Source: Paenibacillus odorifer (GTDB lineage Bacteria; Bacillota; Bacilli; Paenibacillales; Paenibacillaceae). From it: a DNA stretch of 64,000 nt. This document shows, in pieces, positions 36,636-44,905 of the stretch (the first letter of the stretch is position 1; each line of letters opens with the position of its first letter). Both the position numbers and the translations under genes were made by a program. The stretch is from NCBI RefSeq assembly GCF_000758725.1, contig NZ_CP009428.1:248001-312000 (forward strand), given 5' to 3'. The notes beneath the pieces are model-generated. The model ran no database searches, was not told where the DNA came from, and saw nothing but the letters and a program-made list of their open reading frames with translations.

Positions 36636-37862
36636 ATGCAGCTGCAAAAAATATTCGTGAACGGTGAGAGACTGAAGAATACAATCGAGGCATTTGCCGA
36701 TTATGGGCGTACAGATAAAAATGGCGTGACCCGATTATCGCTGACCGAAGAGGATATTAAAGTTCGGGAGTATTTTCGTGCCTGTTGTGAAGAGCTCGGA
36801 ATGTCTGTGAAGATGGATGATATGGGGACGATGTATGCCACATTGGCAGGCGAAACTTCCGGGCCTCCGATTGTGATTGGCTCGCATATGGATACTGTGA
36901 AAAAAGGGGGCAGATTCGATGGCGTCCTAGGGGTTATCGCGGGTCTAGAGGTTGTGCGGACGCTTGTAGATCACGGGATTAAGCCGAAGGTTCCGGTGAC
37001 GATTATGAATTTTACGAATGAAGAGGGGGCACGTTTTGAGCCATCGATGATGGCCTCTGGTGTGCTATCCGGAAAGTTTGATAAAAGTGTTATGTTGAAC
37101 AAAAAGGATCCAGCGGGCATTAGCTTTGGTGAAGCGCTGGAGAAGAGTGGATATAAGGGAGAAATGAGCAATCGTATCACCGAAGCCACCGCTTATTTGG
37201 AGCTTCATATCGAGCAAGGACCTGTTCTTGAAAAAGAGGAGCTGGCGATTGGGCTGGTTAACTGTGTAGTTGGTATGGCCTGTTACGAGATTGAGGTGAC
37301 GGGAGAATCTGATCATGCGGGCACAACCCCCATGGCGATGCGCAAAGATGCTTTGTTTGCTGCCACAGACCTGATTATTGAGCTGCGGAGCAAGCTGGGG
37401 GCGCTCGATTCCGAGCTTGTGTATACCATGGGCAGAATGAATGTGCTTCCTAATATCCATACCGTCATTCCCAATAAAGTGATTTTCACCATTGAAGCCA
37501 GACATAAAGATATGGAGATTGTGCGTGAAGTGGAAGCCATTATTAACGGTTTGCCAGAGCAACTGCTGGATTGTGAAGTAAGCAAAACTAAGCTTTGGGG
37601 CCGAGATACGGTGTGGTTTGATCAGAATGTGTGTGATTTGGTGGAGCAAGCGGCTCAAACCTTAGGTTATTCCAGTCGAAAGATCGCAAGTGGTGCAGGG
37701 CATGATGCACAGTTCGTAGCCAGCTTTCTGCCATCCGCAATGGTGTTCGTGCCTAGCGTGAATGGTAAAAGCCATTGTGAAGAGGAACTAACCTCTTATG
37801 AAGACTGCGAAAAAGGGGTAAATGTAGTGTTAGAAACAGTGATGTTGTTATTATCAAGATAG
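36636..37862 (+). CDS. M20-family amidase, N-carbamoyl-L-amino-acid hydrolase/allantoate amidohydrolase type
   Basis: The product has 408 residues and is a dinuclear metal enzyme. Ligand motifs are GSHMDTV (His and Asp), NEEGARF (Glu), HIEQGP (His) and SHCEEE near the end. The dimerisation or lid domain is about 205-320. The family hydrolyses N-carbamoyl amino acids or ureido acids such as allantoate, releasing ammonia and CO2. GGAGGG lies 8 bases before the ATG. No purine-catabolism genes adjoin, so an amino-acid-side role is as likely. It is a single gene with a terminator. Confidence 0.9.
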   Translation: MQLQKIFVNGERLKNTIEAFADYGRTDKNGVTRLSLTEEDIKVREYFRACCEELGMSVKMDDMGTMYATLAGETSGPPIVIGSHMDTVKKGGRFDGVLGVIAGLEVVRTLVDHGIKPKVPVTIMNFTNEEGARFEPSMMASGVLSGKFDKSVMLNKKDPAGISFGEALEKSGYKGEMSNRITEATAYLELHIEQGPVLEKEELAIGLVNCVVGMACYEIEVTGESDHAGTTPMAMRKDALFAATDLIIELRSKLGALDSELVYTMGRMNVLPNIHTVIPNKVIFTIEARHKDMEIVREVEAIINGLPEQLLDCEVSKTKLWGRDTVWFDQNVCDLVEQAAQTLGYSSRKIASGAGHDAQFVASFLPSAMVFVPSVNGKSHCEEELTSYEDCEKGVNVVLETVMLLLSR

Positions 37863-37925
37863 TCCATGTAACTTAATATAACATTATGCGATATGGTAGT
37901 CGCTTTAATTTCATACAAAATCGTC

Positions 37926-37956
37926 AAAAAGGCACTCTATAGGGTGTCTTTTTTTA
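37926..37956 (+). terminator. Terminator of the M20 amidase gene
   Basis: AAAAAGGCACTC / GGGTGTCTTTTT stem with two wobble pairs and a T7 run. Confidence 0.88.
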
Positions 37957-38140
37957 TGAGATAATAAAGATGGTTGTGTTGAGTACCAAAGTGGTTAAAG
38001 ATTAATGGGCAGTTAAGTCAGATCCTTTGTGTAAAAACACAATCATGGTAGATAATATTTTAATTTTTTAACAAAATGGGAATGCTAATCATATGTTATC
38101 ATTCTTTACATAAGGGATCTACATTAGATGGGAGAGATGA

Positions 38141-39277
38141 ATGATGATTATCGGAGTACCTAAAGAAATTAAAAACAATGAAAATCGTGTTGCCATAACC
38201 CCTGCGGGTGTAGTTAGTTTAATTACTGAAGGTCATCAAGTGCTCGTAGAAGCTGGAGCCGGTGTTGGCAGCGGATTTCCTAACGAAGAGTATGTCTCTG
38301 CCGGAGCACAACTGATTGAGGATGCAGCAAAAGTCTGGAGCTCCGCTGAAATGGTGATGAAGGTAAAAGAACCATTGGCAACGGAGTACCCCTATTTCCG
38401 TCCAGGCCTTATTCTATTTACGTATCTTCATCTTGCTCCAGAGCCTGCCTTGGCTGCTGCGCTTAAAGACAAAGGTGTCTTTGCGATCGGATATGAGACG
38501 GTTGTTCATGGACGCACCTTGCCGCTGTTAACACCGATGAGCGAAGTAGCTGGCCGGATGTCCGTCCAATTGGGAGCGCAGTTCCTGCAAAAGAACTACG
38601 GCGGACAAGGTATTCTTCTTTCCGGTGTTCCTGGCGTTAGCCGAGGTAAAGTGAGTATTATTGGCGGCGGTGTAGTAGGTACTAATGCAGCTAAAATGGC
38701 TATTGGCTTAGGTGCAGATGTTACGATAGTTGACCTCAGTGCGGAGAGACTACGTCAATTAGATGACATTTTTGGAGCACAGATCAATACGTTGATCTCT
38801 AACCCTTATAATATTGCCAAAGCAGTGGCTGAAGCGGATCTGCTGGTAGGTGCCGTGTTAATTCCGGGTGCCAAAGCACCGAAGCTGGTTACTGAAGAAA
38901 TGGTTAAGACTATGAAGCCGGGATCAGTGATCGTTGACGTGGCCATTGACCAAGGTGGCATTGTAGAAACCATCGACAGAGTGACGACACATGATAATCC
39001 CGTGTTTGTGAAACACGGCGTGCTGCATTATTCCGTGGCTAATATGCCGGGCGCTGTTCCTAAGACCTCAACTATTGCCTTAACAAATGTTACAGTTCCA
39101 TATGCCCTGCAAATTGCCAATAAAGGTGTGATCAAGGCGATTCAGGATAATGACGGCCTAAGAAGCGGCGTGAATGTAGCCAATGGCAGAATCACCTGCC
39201 AAGCTGTTGCCGAAGCGTTGGGTGAGACACCTTATTCGGTTGAGCAAGCCATGGAGCAGACATTCACATTGATCTAA
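38141..39277 (+). CDS. ald: Alanine dehydrogenase
   Basis: The product has 378 residues. It interconverts L-alanine and pyruvate with NAD, used in spore formers for alanine catabolism and sporulation. [13 protein letters not shown] opens the protein. The catalytic lysine lies in MKVKEPL (Lys76) and the histidine in YLHLAP (His97). The NAD fold [13 protein letters not shown] is around 174-186. Two adjacent ATGs are possible starts. Using the second (38144) brings the key residues to 75 and 96 as in Bacillus enzymes. A 15-bp stem terminator follows. Confidence 0.97.
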   Translation: MMIIGVPKEIKNNENRVAITPAGVVSLITEGHQVLVEAGAGVGSGFPNEEYVSAGAQLIEDAAKVWSSAEMVMKVKEPLATEYPYFRPGLILFTYLHLAPEPALAAALKDKGVFAIGYETVVHGRTLPLLTPMSEVAGRMSVQLGAQFLQKNYGGQGILLSGVPGVSRGKVSIIGGGVVGTNAAKMAIGLGADVTIVDLSAERLRQLDDIFGAQINTLISNPYNIAKAVAEADLLVGAVLIPGAKAPKLVTEEMVKTMKPGSVIVDVAIDQGGIVETIDRVTTHDNPVFVKHGVLHYSVANMPGAVPKTSTIALTNVTVPYALQIANKGVIKAIQDNDGLRSGVNVANGRITCQAVAEALGETPYSVEQAMEQTFTLI

Positions 39278-39304
39278 AATAAACACGTTCCATAATGGAA
39301 TGAG

Positions 39305-39342
39305 CCAAACAGCAAGCTCTCTGCGGGGAGCTTGCTGTTTGG
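39305..39342 (+). terminator. Stem-loop terminator of ald
   Basis: A perfect 15-bp stem (CCAAACAGCAAGCTC and complement) with an 8-base loop is followed by GCGTTTCTT, a weak T-run. Confidence 0.8.
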
Positions 39343-39546
39343 CGTTTCTTGCGGAGGAGATCGGGTGGAAGTTTGTCAGTACGGTGTTAAAGTAAATAGA
39401 TTGCGTTTCAGTGTGATTAGATACATTAGATATTTGCTCGTGTGGTGTGATGGTGGATAGATTACGTAGTGAAGTTGGCTAGATCAAGCTAATTTTGATT
39501 AGCTTTTTGCTTCTGCGACGGTGAAAGCTTTGATGAAAGATGTTTT

Positions 39547-39775
39547 AGGGAAATTCTCCCTAAAAAAACGAAAAAATAGCTTTAAAATGCTGTTATTAGG
39601 GAATTCCTCCCTAAAAAACGAGGAATACGCCTGTTTATACGCAAAACGGAAGAAAATCAGGGAGGATTTCCCCAATTATGATCGTGTGATGCTTAAAGTG
39701 CAGAATATTAGGGAGGATTTCCCTAATTATGATCGTGTGATGATTAAAACACAGAATTTCCGGGCGCTGTTCCCT
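39547..39775. repeat. Array of five 51-bp units with an AGGGA-N5-TCCCT core (locus 2)
   Basis: Cores begin at 39547, 39598, 39659, 39710 and 39761. The steps are 51, 61 (51 plus 10), 51 and 51. The core repeats AGGGA-N5-TCCCT as at 2114-2292; the last copy is degenerate (CGGGC...TCCCT). Two units share a longer phrase, so an accidental 89-codon frame shows a repeated IREDFPNYDRVM. That frame is not a credible gene. Confidence 0.87.
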
Positions 39776-39817
39776 AAAAACCATCTATAACATTCGGTAA
39801 ACACCAACAACTATTAA

Positions 39818-39913
39818 ACCTTCCCAAACACCCCGACAATACTCCCCACCAAACATCCCACACCACCCCCAACAAAACCCCCACCAAACATCCCCGTCCC
39901 AAACACCTTCCTC
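39818..39913. repeat. C-rich, nearly G-free tract after the repeat array
   Basis: The plus strand is almost only C and A, with CCCCACCAAACATCCC present twice (39844-39859 and 39879-39894). The minus strand carries G3-G5 runs with loops of 6-9 bases, so it could form a G-quadruplex. Apart from this and the array, 39343-40039 holds nothing I recognise. Confidence 0.7.
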
Positions 39914-40039
39914 AACTAGCCGATCTCGTCCCTCACCTAAACCAGCTATTTATCTTATAGTCAGTTAGGGGGATGCATACTATAATGAAATCACTCTAGA
40001 GTACAGGATTTGGTTATTCTTCAGGTGGGAGTGAAGCTA

Positions 40040-41302
40040 GTGAAAGATAAAGATCCATTATTTGATCGTTTTTTCGACAGTATGGAATCATTGGCAGATG
40101 CGATAAGTGAATCGCTACAGTCTCAAGTTACCATCGAGGACAGCAATCATCATGTGATTGGCTACAGCTCGCATGAATTTGAGAGTGACTCCGCGCGGAT
40201 TTCAACGATTATCGGGAAGCGTGTACCTAACGCTGTGATTATTGGCTTGCGCAAAAAAGGGATTATGCAGCAGCTGGAGAGCGCGGCACATCCCATTCGA
40301 ATTCCTGCGGTGCTGGAGGTGGGACTTGGCCCCCGGCTGGCCATTTGTATTAAACATCAGAAGGAAATTCTCGGGTACATATGGGTAGTAGATACAGGCA
40401 ACCTGGTAGAAGGGCATGCCGAAAATATCGTTGAGAAAGCGGCAGGTATCGTAGGTCGTTATTTACTTAAGCAGCGAGGCTGGAAAACGAAGCAGGACAA
40501 AACGCATGAGGATTTTTTCTGGAAGCTGATTACCTCCCACTACGACAACGAAGCAAATATTAAAAAGGATGCGGAATTTTGGTCCATTCTTTTGCCGGAA
40601 AAATATTATATTAGCGTGTTTGAGAGTGACAAGGTAATCGATGATCATTTAATACTCCGGTTTCGGCAGGTTATGGCTTCTTATTCTGGCCTGCAATTAT
40701 TATTTCTGACGGCTGAGCACAATCGGCTGATTATTTTGTTTTCCTTCAGCTTTGTGATCGAGGGGGCGGGTGGATTATCTTCATTCCTGCATAAAACAAT
40801 GGAGGATATGTATAAGAGTGAAGGCTGCACACTGGCTGCTGGCTGTAGTCTCGATTACACTGAATATATGTCCGCGGCTATTGCCTATTGGGAAGCGGTA
40901 TCCATTGTGGAGATCAAAAAGCTGCTGCCTTTTCATGGGCGGGAGCTGCTATTGTACGAGGAGATTGGATTTTGGGCATATATACCGGCTATTATGGAGC
41001 AAAAGCGCAGTCGAATTCGTAAAAGCCCGTTGCTATATCCGCTAAAAGAACATGATCGCGAGCATAAAAGTGATTTTCTCAAAACCATCGCTGTCTATTT
41101 ATCATTAAGCGGCAATTTAAAGGAATCCGCGGCTTTTTTACATATACACACTAATACATTGCTTTATAGATTAAACCGAATCGCAGAGATTACGGGCAAA
41201 AGCTTGAAGGATACGGGTTATCGGACTTCTATTTTCCTCGATATTTTGACGGAAGAAACACGGCAGCTTAACCAATGGTTTGTCGATGCCTGGGAATCAT
41301 GA
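40040..41302 (+). CDS. PucR/CdaR-family transcription regulator
   Basis: The frame opens with TTG at 40010, but GGGAG 8 bases before GTG at 40040 fits better (420 residues). The N-terminal part is an effector-type domain (about 10-170). The C-terminal helix-turn-helix (about 370-410) has SGNLKESAAFLHIHTNTLLYRLNRI. Family members respond to purine breakdown, sugar diacids or nitrogen status. Target genes are not clear. The M20 amidase and ald lie upstream, separated by a repeat spacer; tgl follows. Confidence 0.9.
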   Translation: MKDKDPLFDRFFDSMESLADAISESLQSQVTIEDSNHHVIGYSSHEFESDSARISTIIGKRVPNAVIIGLRKKGIMQQLESAAHPIRIPAVLEVGLGPRLAICIKHQKEILGYIWVVDTGNLVEGHAENIVEKAAGIVGRYLLKQRGWKTKQDKTHEDFFWKLITSHYDNEANIKKDAEFWSILLPEKYYISVFESDKVIDDHLILRFRQVMASYSGLQLLFLTAEHNRLIILFSFSFVIEGAGGLSSFLHKTMEDMYKSEGCTLAAGCSLDYTEYMSAAIAYWEAVSIVEIKKLLPFHGRELLLYEEIGFWAYIPAIMEQKRSRIRKSPLLYPLKEHDREHKSDFLKTIAVYLSLSGNLKESAAFLHIHTNTLLYRLNRIAEITGKSLKDTGYRTSIFLDILTEETRQLNQWFVDAWES

Positions 41303-41377
41303 GAATTAAGCACCAACCCGGTGACGAACACGTACAATAACCTATATTTAGAACCTATAACATTGGAGGGACTAAGC

Positions 41378-42106
41378 ATGGTGAAGGAAGTTCGTTCACC
41401 CGATGCCCTTGACTTTGAGCGCAAAATGAGAGAAAGCATCGTGGAATCGGCTGAAGCTTTAAATGAAAGTGGAGTGGATTTTGCAACATTTGATGATTCC
41501 CGCTGTAATCCGCTGTTTTGGACACGTACAGAGATTGGTGGACTTCAGCTGAACGCTGGCGTGGAACCCACAGTGGGGATTAAAGATATTTTTCGGAATG
41601 GACATTTATATGCCTTCGAATGTGCGACAGCCATGGTTATTGTTTTGTATAGGGCGACAATTGAAGCTATAGGTGAAGGAGCCTTTAATAAGTATTTTAA
41701 GGACTTGTTCTTATGGGACTGGAATTATGACGAGAATTTACGCTTAATCACAAACTACAACAAGGACCACACGCAGCTGGGAGACGTTGTATATTTCAAG
41801 AATCCCGATCATGCTCCGAGCAAGCCAGAATGGCAGGGCGAGAATGCAATTAAGCTTGAAAATGATCTGTTCTACGGCCATGGCATAGGGATTACTACTG
41901 GAGAGATCATCATAGACTCTCTGAATCAGGAAAGAGTATATGGGAGTGATATCTCGGCCTATTTAACGGATGAATCGGTGCATCCAGACTTTAATTACTT
42001 ACAGCGGTTATCTGCAGGAACGGTTTTACCGGCAGCCAACAATAGAAGCTTCCGATACACTGTATGTTCAAGAATAGGGTCTAGAAACTATATTTATAAG
42101 ATCTAG
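41378..42106 (+). CDS. tgl: Protein-glutamine gamma-glutamyltransferase (spore transglutaminase)
   Basis: The product has 242 residues from the ATG with GGAGGG upstream; the frame opens earlier at 41321. FECATAMVIVLY carries the catalytic Cys82 with Glu81, and WQGEN carries the second key Glu155, as in Bacillus subtilis Tgl. Tgl forms glutamyl-lysine isopeptide links in the spore coat. Compared with the B. subtilis enzyme the N-terminal region before the Cys is about 30 residues shorter. Both the FATFDDSR and GHGIGI regions are kept. Confidence 0.92.
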   Translation: MVKEVRSPDALDFERKMRESIVESAEALNESGVDFATFDDSRCNPLFWTRTEIGGLQLNAGVEPTVGIKDIFRNGHLYAFECATAMVIVLYRATIEAIGEGAFNKYFKDLFLWDWNYDENLRLITNYNKDHTQLGDVVYFKNPDHAPSKPEWQGENAIKLENDLFYGHGIGITTGEIIIDSLNQERVYGSDISAYLTDESVHPDFNYLQRLSAGTVLPAANNRSFRYTVCSRIGSRNYIYKI

Positions 42107-42186
42107 CGTCTGCCTATTGTATACTTACTGAGCAATGCAAAGAGAGGGCACTTTTGTATTGTTCATTTTTTTATTCACAAAAGAAA

Positions 42187-42231
42187 GGGATAGAGCTTCA
42201 GATAACTCTGAAAACTCTATCCCTCTTTTTT
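42187..42231. terminator. Terminator between tgl and hflX
   Basis: GGGATAGAG and CTCTATCCC arms (42187-42195 and 42215-42223) are followed by TCTTTTTT on the plus strand. It also lies after the convergent hflX stop. Confidence 0.88.
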
Positions 42232-42262
42232 AATTAAGGACTACCACGTCGTTTCTAATTTG

Positions 42263-43528
42263 TTATAGCTCAATAAAATCGTTGCGGAATTTCTCGAAAT
42301 CAGATTTTCTGCATTCCAGCTCAAGGCGTGTGCCTGTTTCTTCATAGCTAGTAGATTGAACATGGGCATGTTCGTTGAAATATGAGACTACATTACCCCG
42401 ATCAAATGGAACCAGAATCTCACACTGGACATAGTCCGTAAAAACATGGCTGCGGATCAGAGCGGTAAGTTCAGCCATTCCACTATTTTGCTTGGCGGAA
42501 AGGTAGACATTGTCACCTTCAATTTGCGGGTAAGGCAAATCAGTCAGATCAGCCTTATTATAGGCATAGATCGTTGGAATCTGGTCAGCGCCGAGTGCTT
42601 TAAGCGTCTCATCCGTAACCGCCATATGCTGTTGATGCTGCGGATCGGAAATATCGACTACGTGAATCAATAAGTCCGCTTCGGTAACCTCTTCAAGAGT
42701 GGAGCGGAACGCTTTGACCAGATGATGGGGAAGCTGGCTGACGAATCCGACAGTATCTGTTAATAAAAAGGTTTTGTGATCAGGCAGCTCAATGCTGCGA
42801 ACCGATGTCTCTAGTGTAGCGAACAGCATATCCTTGGCGAATACTTGTTTATTGGAACCTGGATGGTAAGTCTCTACCATGACATTCATTAAGCTGGACT
42901 TTCCGGTGTTCGTATAGCCTACAAGGCAGACGACGGGAACTTCATTTTTATGCCGTTGTTTCCGCTGGATTTGACGTCTTGCTACTTGTTGCTGCAGTTC
43001 AACCTGTAAAGCAGTGATCCGCTCTTCAATTCTTCTGCGGTCCAGCTCTAGCTTGGTTTCACCCGCACCTCTGTTTTTAAGTCCAGCTCCGCCACCTTGT
43101 CTGCCCAGCGACTCACGAAGACCTGTGAGGCGCGGCAGCATATATTGCAGCTTGGCTACTTCAACTTGCAACTGTGCTTCCTTGGTCTTCGCTCTTTCCG
43201 CAAAAATATTCAAGATCAGAATGGTCCGGTCAATGACCTGACGGTCCAGTGCGGACTCCAAATTGCGGATCTGTGAAGGTGACAGTTCGTCGTTAAAAAT
43301 AACAATAGGAGCATCGTGTGCTTCTAAAAGTGCCGATAATTCCTCGATTTTACCTGTCCCGATATAATGGGAGGGGTTAATTCGACTTGCCTTTTGACTA
43401 AGCTCTCCTACGACTTCAAGGTCACAGGCAGCTGCCAGATTGCTCAGCTCTTCCATCGAATAGGCGAAATTCGTTTCGTTCTGAAGCTGGACACCGACTA
43501 TAATTGCTTTTTCTCGTATTTGTTCCAT
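42263..43528 (-). CDS. hflX: GTPase HflX
   Basis: HflX binds and splits stalled or hibernating 70S ribosomes under stress. The glycine-rich linker GRQGGGAGLKNRGAGE (about 147-162) and GTPase motifs G1 GYTNTGKSS (208-216), G3 DTVGF and G4 NKAD are all present. The frame opens at an ATG at 43540 that directly abuts GGAGG. The next ATG (43528, MEQIREK) has workable spacing and is preferred (421 residues). A hairpin with a T-run lies 37-63 bp upstream, so expression may involve attenuation. Confidence 0.95.
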   Translation of the reverse strand: MEQIREKAIIVGVQLQNETNFAYSMEELSNLAAACDLEVVGELSQKASRINPSHYIGTGKIEELSALLEAHDAPIVIFNDELSPSQIRNLESALDRQVIDRTILILNIFAERAKTKEAQLQVEVAKLQYMLPRLTGLRESLGRQGGGAGLKNRGAGETKLELDRRRIEERITALQVELQQQVARRQIQRKQRHKNEVPVVCLVGYTNTGKSSLMNVMVETYHPGSNKQVFAKDMLFATLETSVRSIELPDHKTFLLTDTVGFVSQLPHHLVKAFRSTLEEVTEADLLIHVVDISDPQHQQHMAVTDETLKALGADQIPTIYAYNKADLTDLPYPQIEGDNVYLSAKQNSGMAELTALIRSHVFTDYVQCEILVPFDRGNVVSYFNEHAHVQSTSYEETGTRLELECRKSDFEKFRNDFIEL

Positions 43529-43564
43529 ATATTTATTCATCCTCCAATAGTAAATAATAAACGC

Positions 43565-43880
43565 AAAAAAACACAGGCAATCTGCCTGTGCTTACGGTTC
43601 GTTAGAGGACGTCAGAGTTAGGGCCTTCCATAGGTAGAATGAATTAAACAACAGTCCAGTCGCAGGGAAGAGGCACTTTGATCCCTTGCGAGCAGCAGTT
43701 GGCTAATCGGCTTCTATGGATGTTCAATTCTTAAAGGAATGGAGGTGAAGAGAATCCTCCCTACACGCTGTTGTTAAATTATCGGGTTACCTTTAAAAAT
43801 GGGTAGACCAATCCTGAGTCCTCTGCACATGGGCAGAGCTTTAGCGCTATTCAATTAGCCGCGCAAAGTTCTAACTCGGA
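43565..43880 (-). ncRNA. Candidate structured RNA or leader ending in a terminator before hflX
   Basis: On the minus strand an 8-bp perfect hairpin (CACAGGCA / TGCCTGTG, 43572-43590) is followed by seven T. Upstream, GAGTTAG/CTAACTC can close a 263-base domain (43615-43621 with 43871-43877). A 13-base arm at 43642-43654 pairs with 43768-43780 with one mismatch. Local hairpins sit at 43662-43689, 43741-43760 and 43821-43838. I do not recognise a T-box, 6S or known riboswitch signature. It could be a free small RNA or an hflX attenuator. No protein gene is visible in 43541-44055. Confidence 0.45.
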
Positions 43881-44055
43881 TAAAGTCTATCACACGTAAC
43901 CCTCCGTTCATAAAAAGTTAAGTCGAGTTTACCACATTCGTTATTTAGTGGCAAATCTCTATTTAGGCTCTGGAACATCTCTTGTATTTTAATTACATCC
44001 AATAATTCTAAACAATGTTTACATATCATATATGAATTGATATATAGGAGGTGTG

Positions 44056-44856
44056 ATGACATTGCCTGTTCTGTCCACAAACACCATTATTAATTTACCT
44101 GTCGACGGTACTCGGCCAATAGATCAAGTAGTGATCAAAGTTGTTAACAATGGATCGGCTGGCGCGTTTTGTTATATTACGGGCTTATCCAATAGTGTCA
44201 GTCCCCAGGCCATTTTTGTTGAAGAGTTATTTGAGCTGCAATATCAGGAGACCTTAAGCAAGACCTATGTCATGGTAGAGGATTTATTCCAATTTAATTT
44301 TGTATATTCGCAGGAGCAGATGAAGATTCAGGTTTTTCTTGTTGATGTGGACGGTGTATGGACCGCCGTTGATCTTGAAGTGTTTCAAGTGAGCCGGATA
44401 ACTTCGGAAATACGTGATAACGTGTCCGTTACATCGACTGACTTCGCAGCAATCAGCTTTATGAGGCGTCCCGGCTTTGCTATTCCACAAGGTCTTGCGG
44501 CTGAGATTCGACCGGCGGCTTTAGATGTTATGTCCAAAAGACCAGTGCGCTATATGATCCTTGCAGGCGGGACACTTGATGGGACCTTCGAGAATTATCC
44601 TACACCGACTACGAATATTCCTGCCACGGACACGGCACTGCTAGTGAACTATACCTGCACTACGGTCACGGGTGGAAAAGTTATTATGCAAGGTACAGGA
44701 TCAGGGATTTCTGGTGCGTATGCGAATCTGGCGGTCAATTTGCTTAATGAGCGACTCTCATACGAGTTCCATGATGAACCTGTCACATTGGTGGTAAACT
44801 CCCTCTCGGGCGGGGATGATCTCGCAGTCACCTTTAAAATGTCCGAGCAATGGTAA
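44056..44856 (+). CDS. Protein of unknown function
   Basis: The product has 266 residues from the ATG after GGAGG; a GTG one codon earlier is too close. It has no signal peptide, no membrane helix and no motif I know. The first half is beta-rich with many Val and Ile; the second half has a Thr/Pro-rich segment (YPTPTTNIPATD) around 185-200. The pattern suggests a beta-sandwich structural or surface-layer-like protein, but this is only an impression. It stands alone, with a strong terminator after it. Confidence 0.6.
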   Translation: MTLPVLSTNTIINLPVDGTRPIDQVVIKVVNNGSAGAFCYITGLSNSVSPQAIFVEELFELQYQETLSKTYVMVEDLFQFNFVYSQEQMKIQVFLVDVDGVWTAVDLEVFQVSRITSEIRDNVSVTSTDFAAISFMRRPGFAIPQGLAAEIRPAALDVMSKRPVRYMILAGGTLDGTFENYPTPTTNIPATDTALLVNYTCTTVTGGKVIMQGTGSGISGAYANLAVNLLNERLSYEFHDEPVTLVVNSLSGGDDLAVTFKMSEQW

Positions 44857-44868
44857 TTATTCTTGTGA

Positions 44869-44904
44869 AAAAGGAACATTCGCATCTACGCGAATGTTCC
44901 TTTT
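44869..44904. terminator. Bidirectional terminator
   Basis: A perfect 15-bp stem (AAAAGGAACATTCGC and complement, loop ATCTAC) with A and T runs on both sides. It sits between the unknown protein gene and the convergent SNF2 gene. Confidence 0.92.
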
Positions 44905-44905
44905 G

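Noticed and set aside
39521-39790. 89-codon plus-strand frame with a repeated IREDFPNYDRVM
   Set aside because: Same cause: it is the translation of the AGGGA repeat array.
43565-43880. T-box or 6S RNA
   Set aside because: No T-box antiterminator signature and no recognisable 6S central bubble; left as an unclassified candidate.
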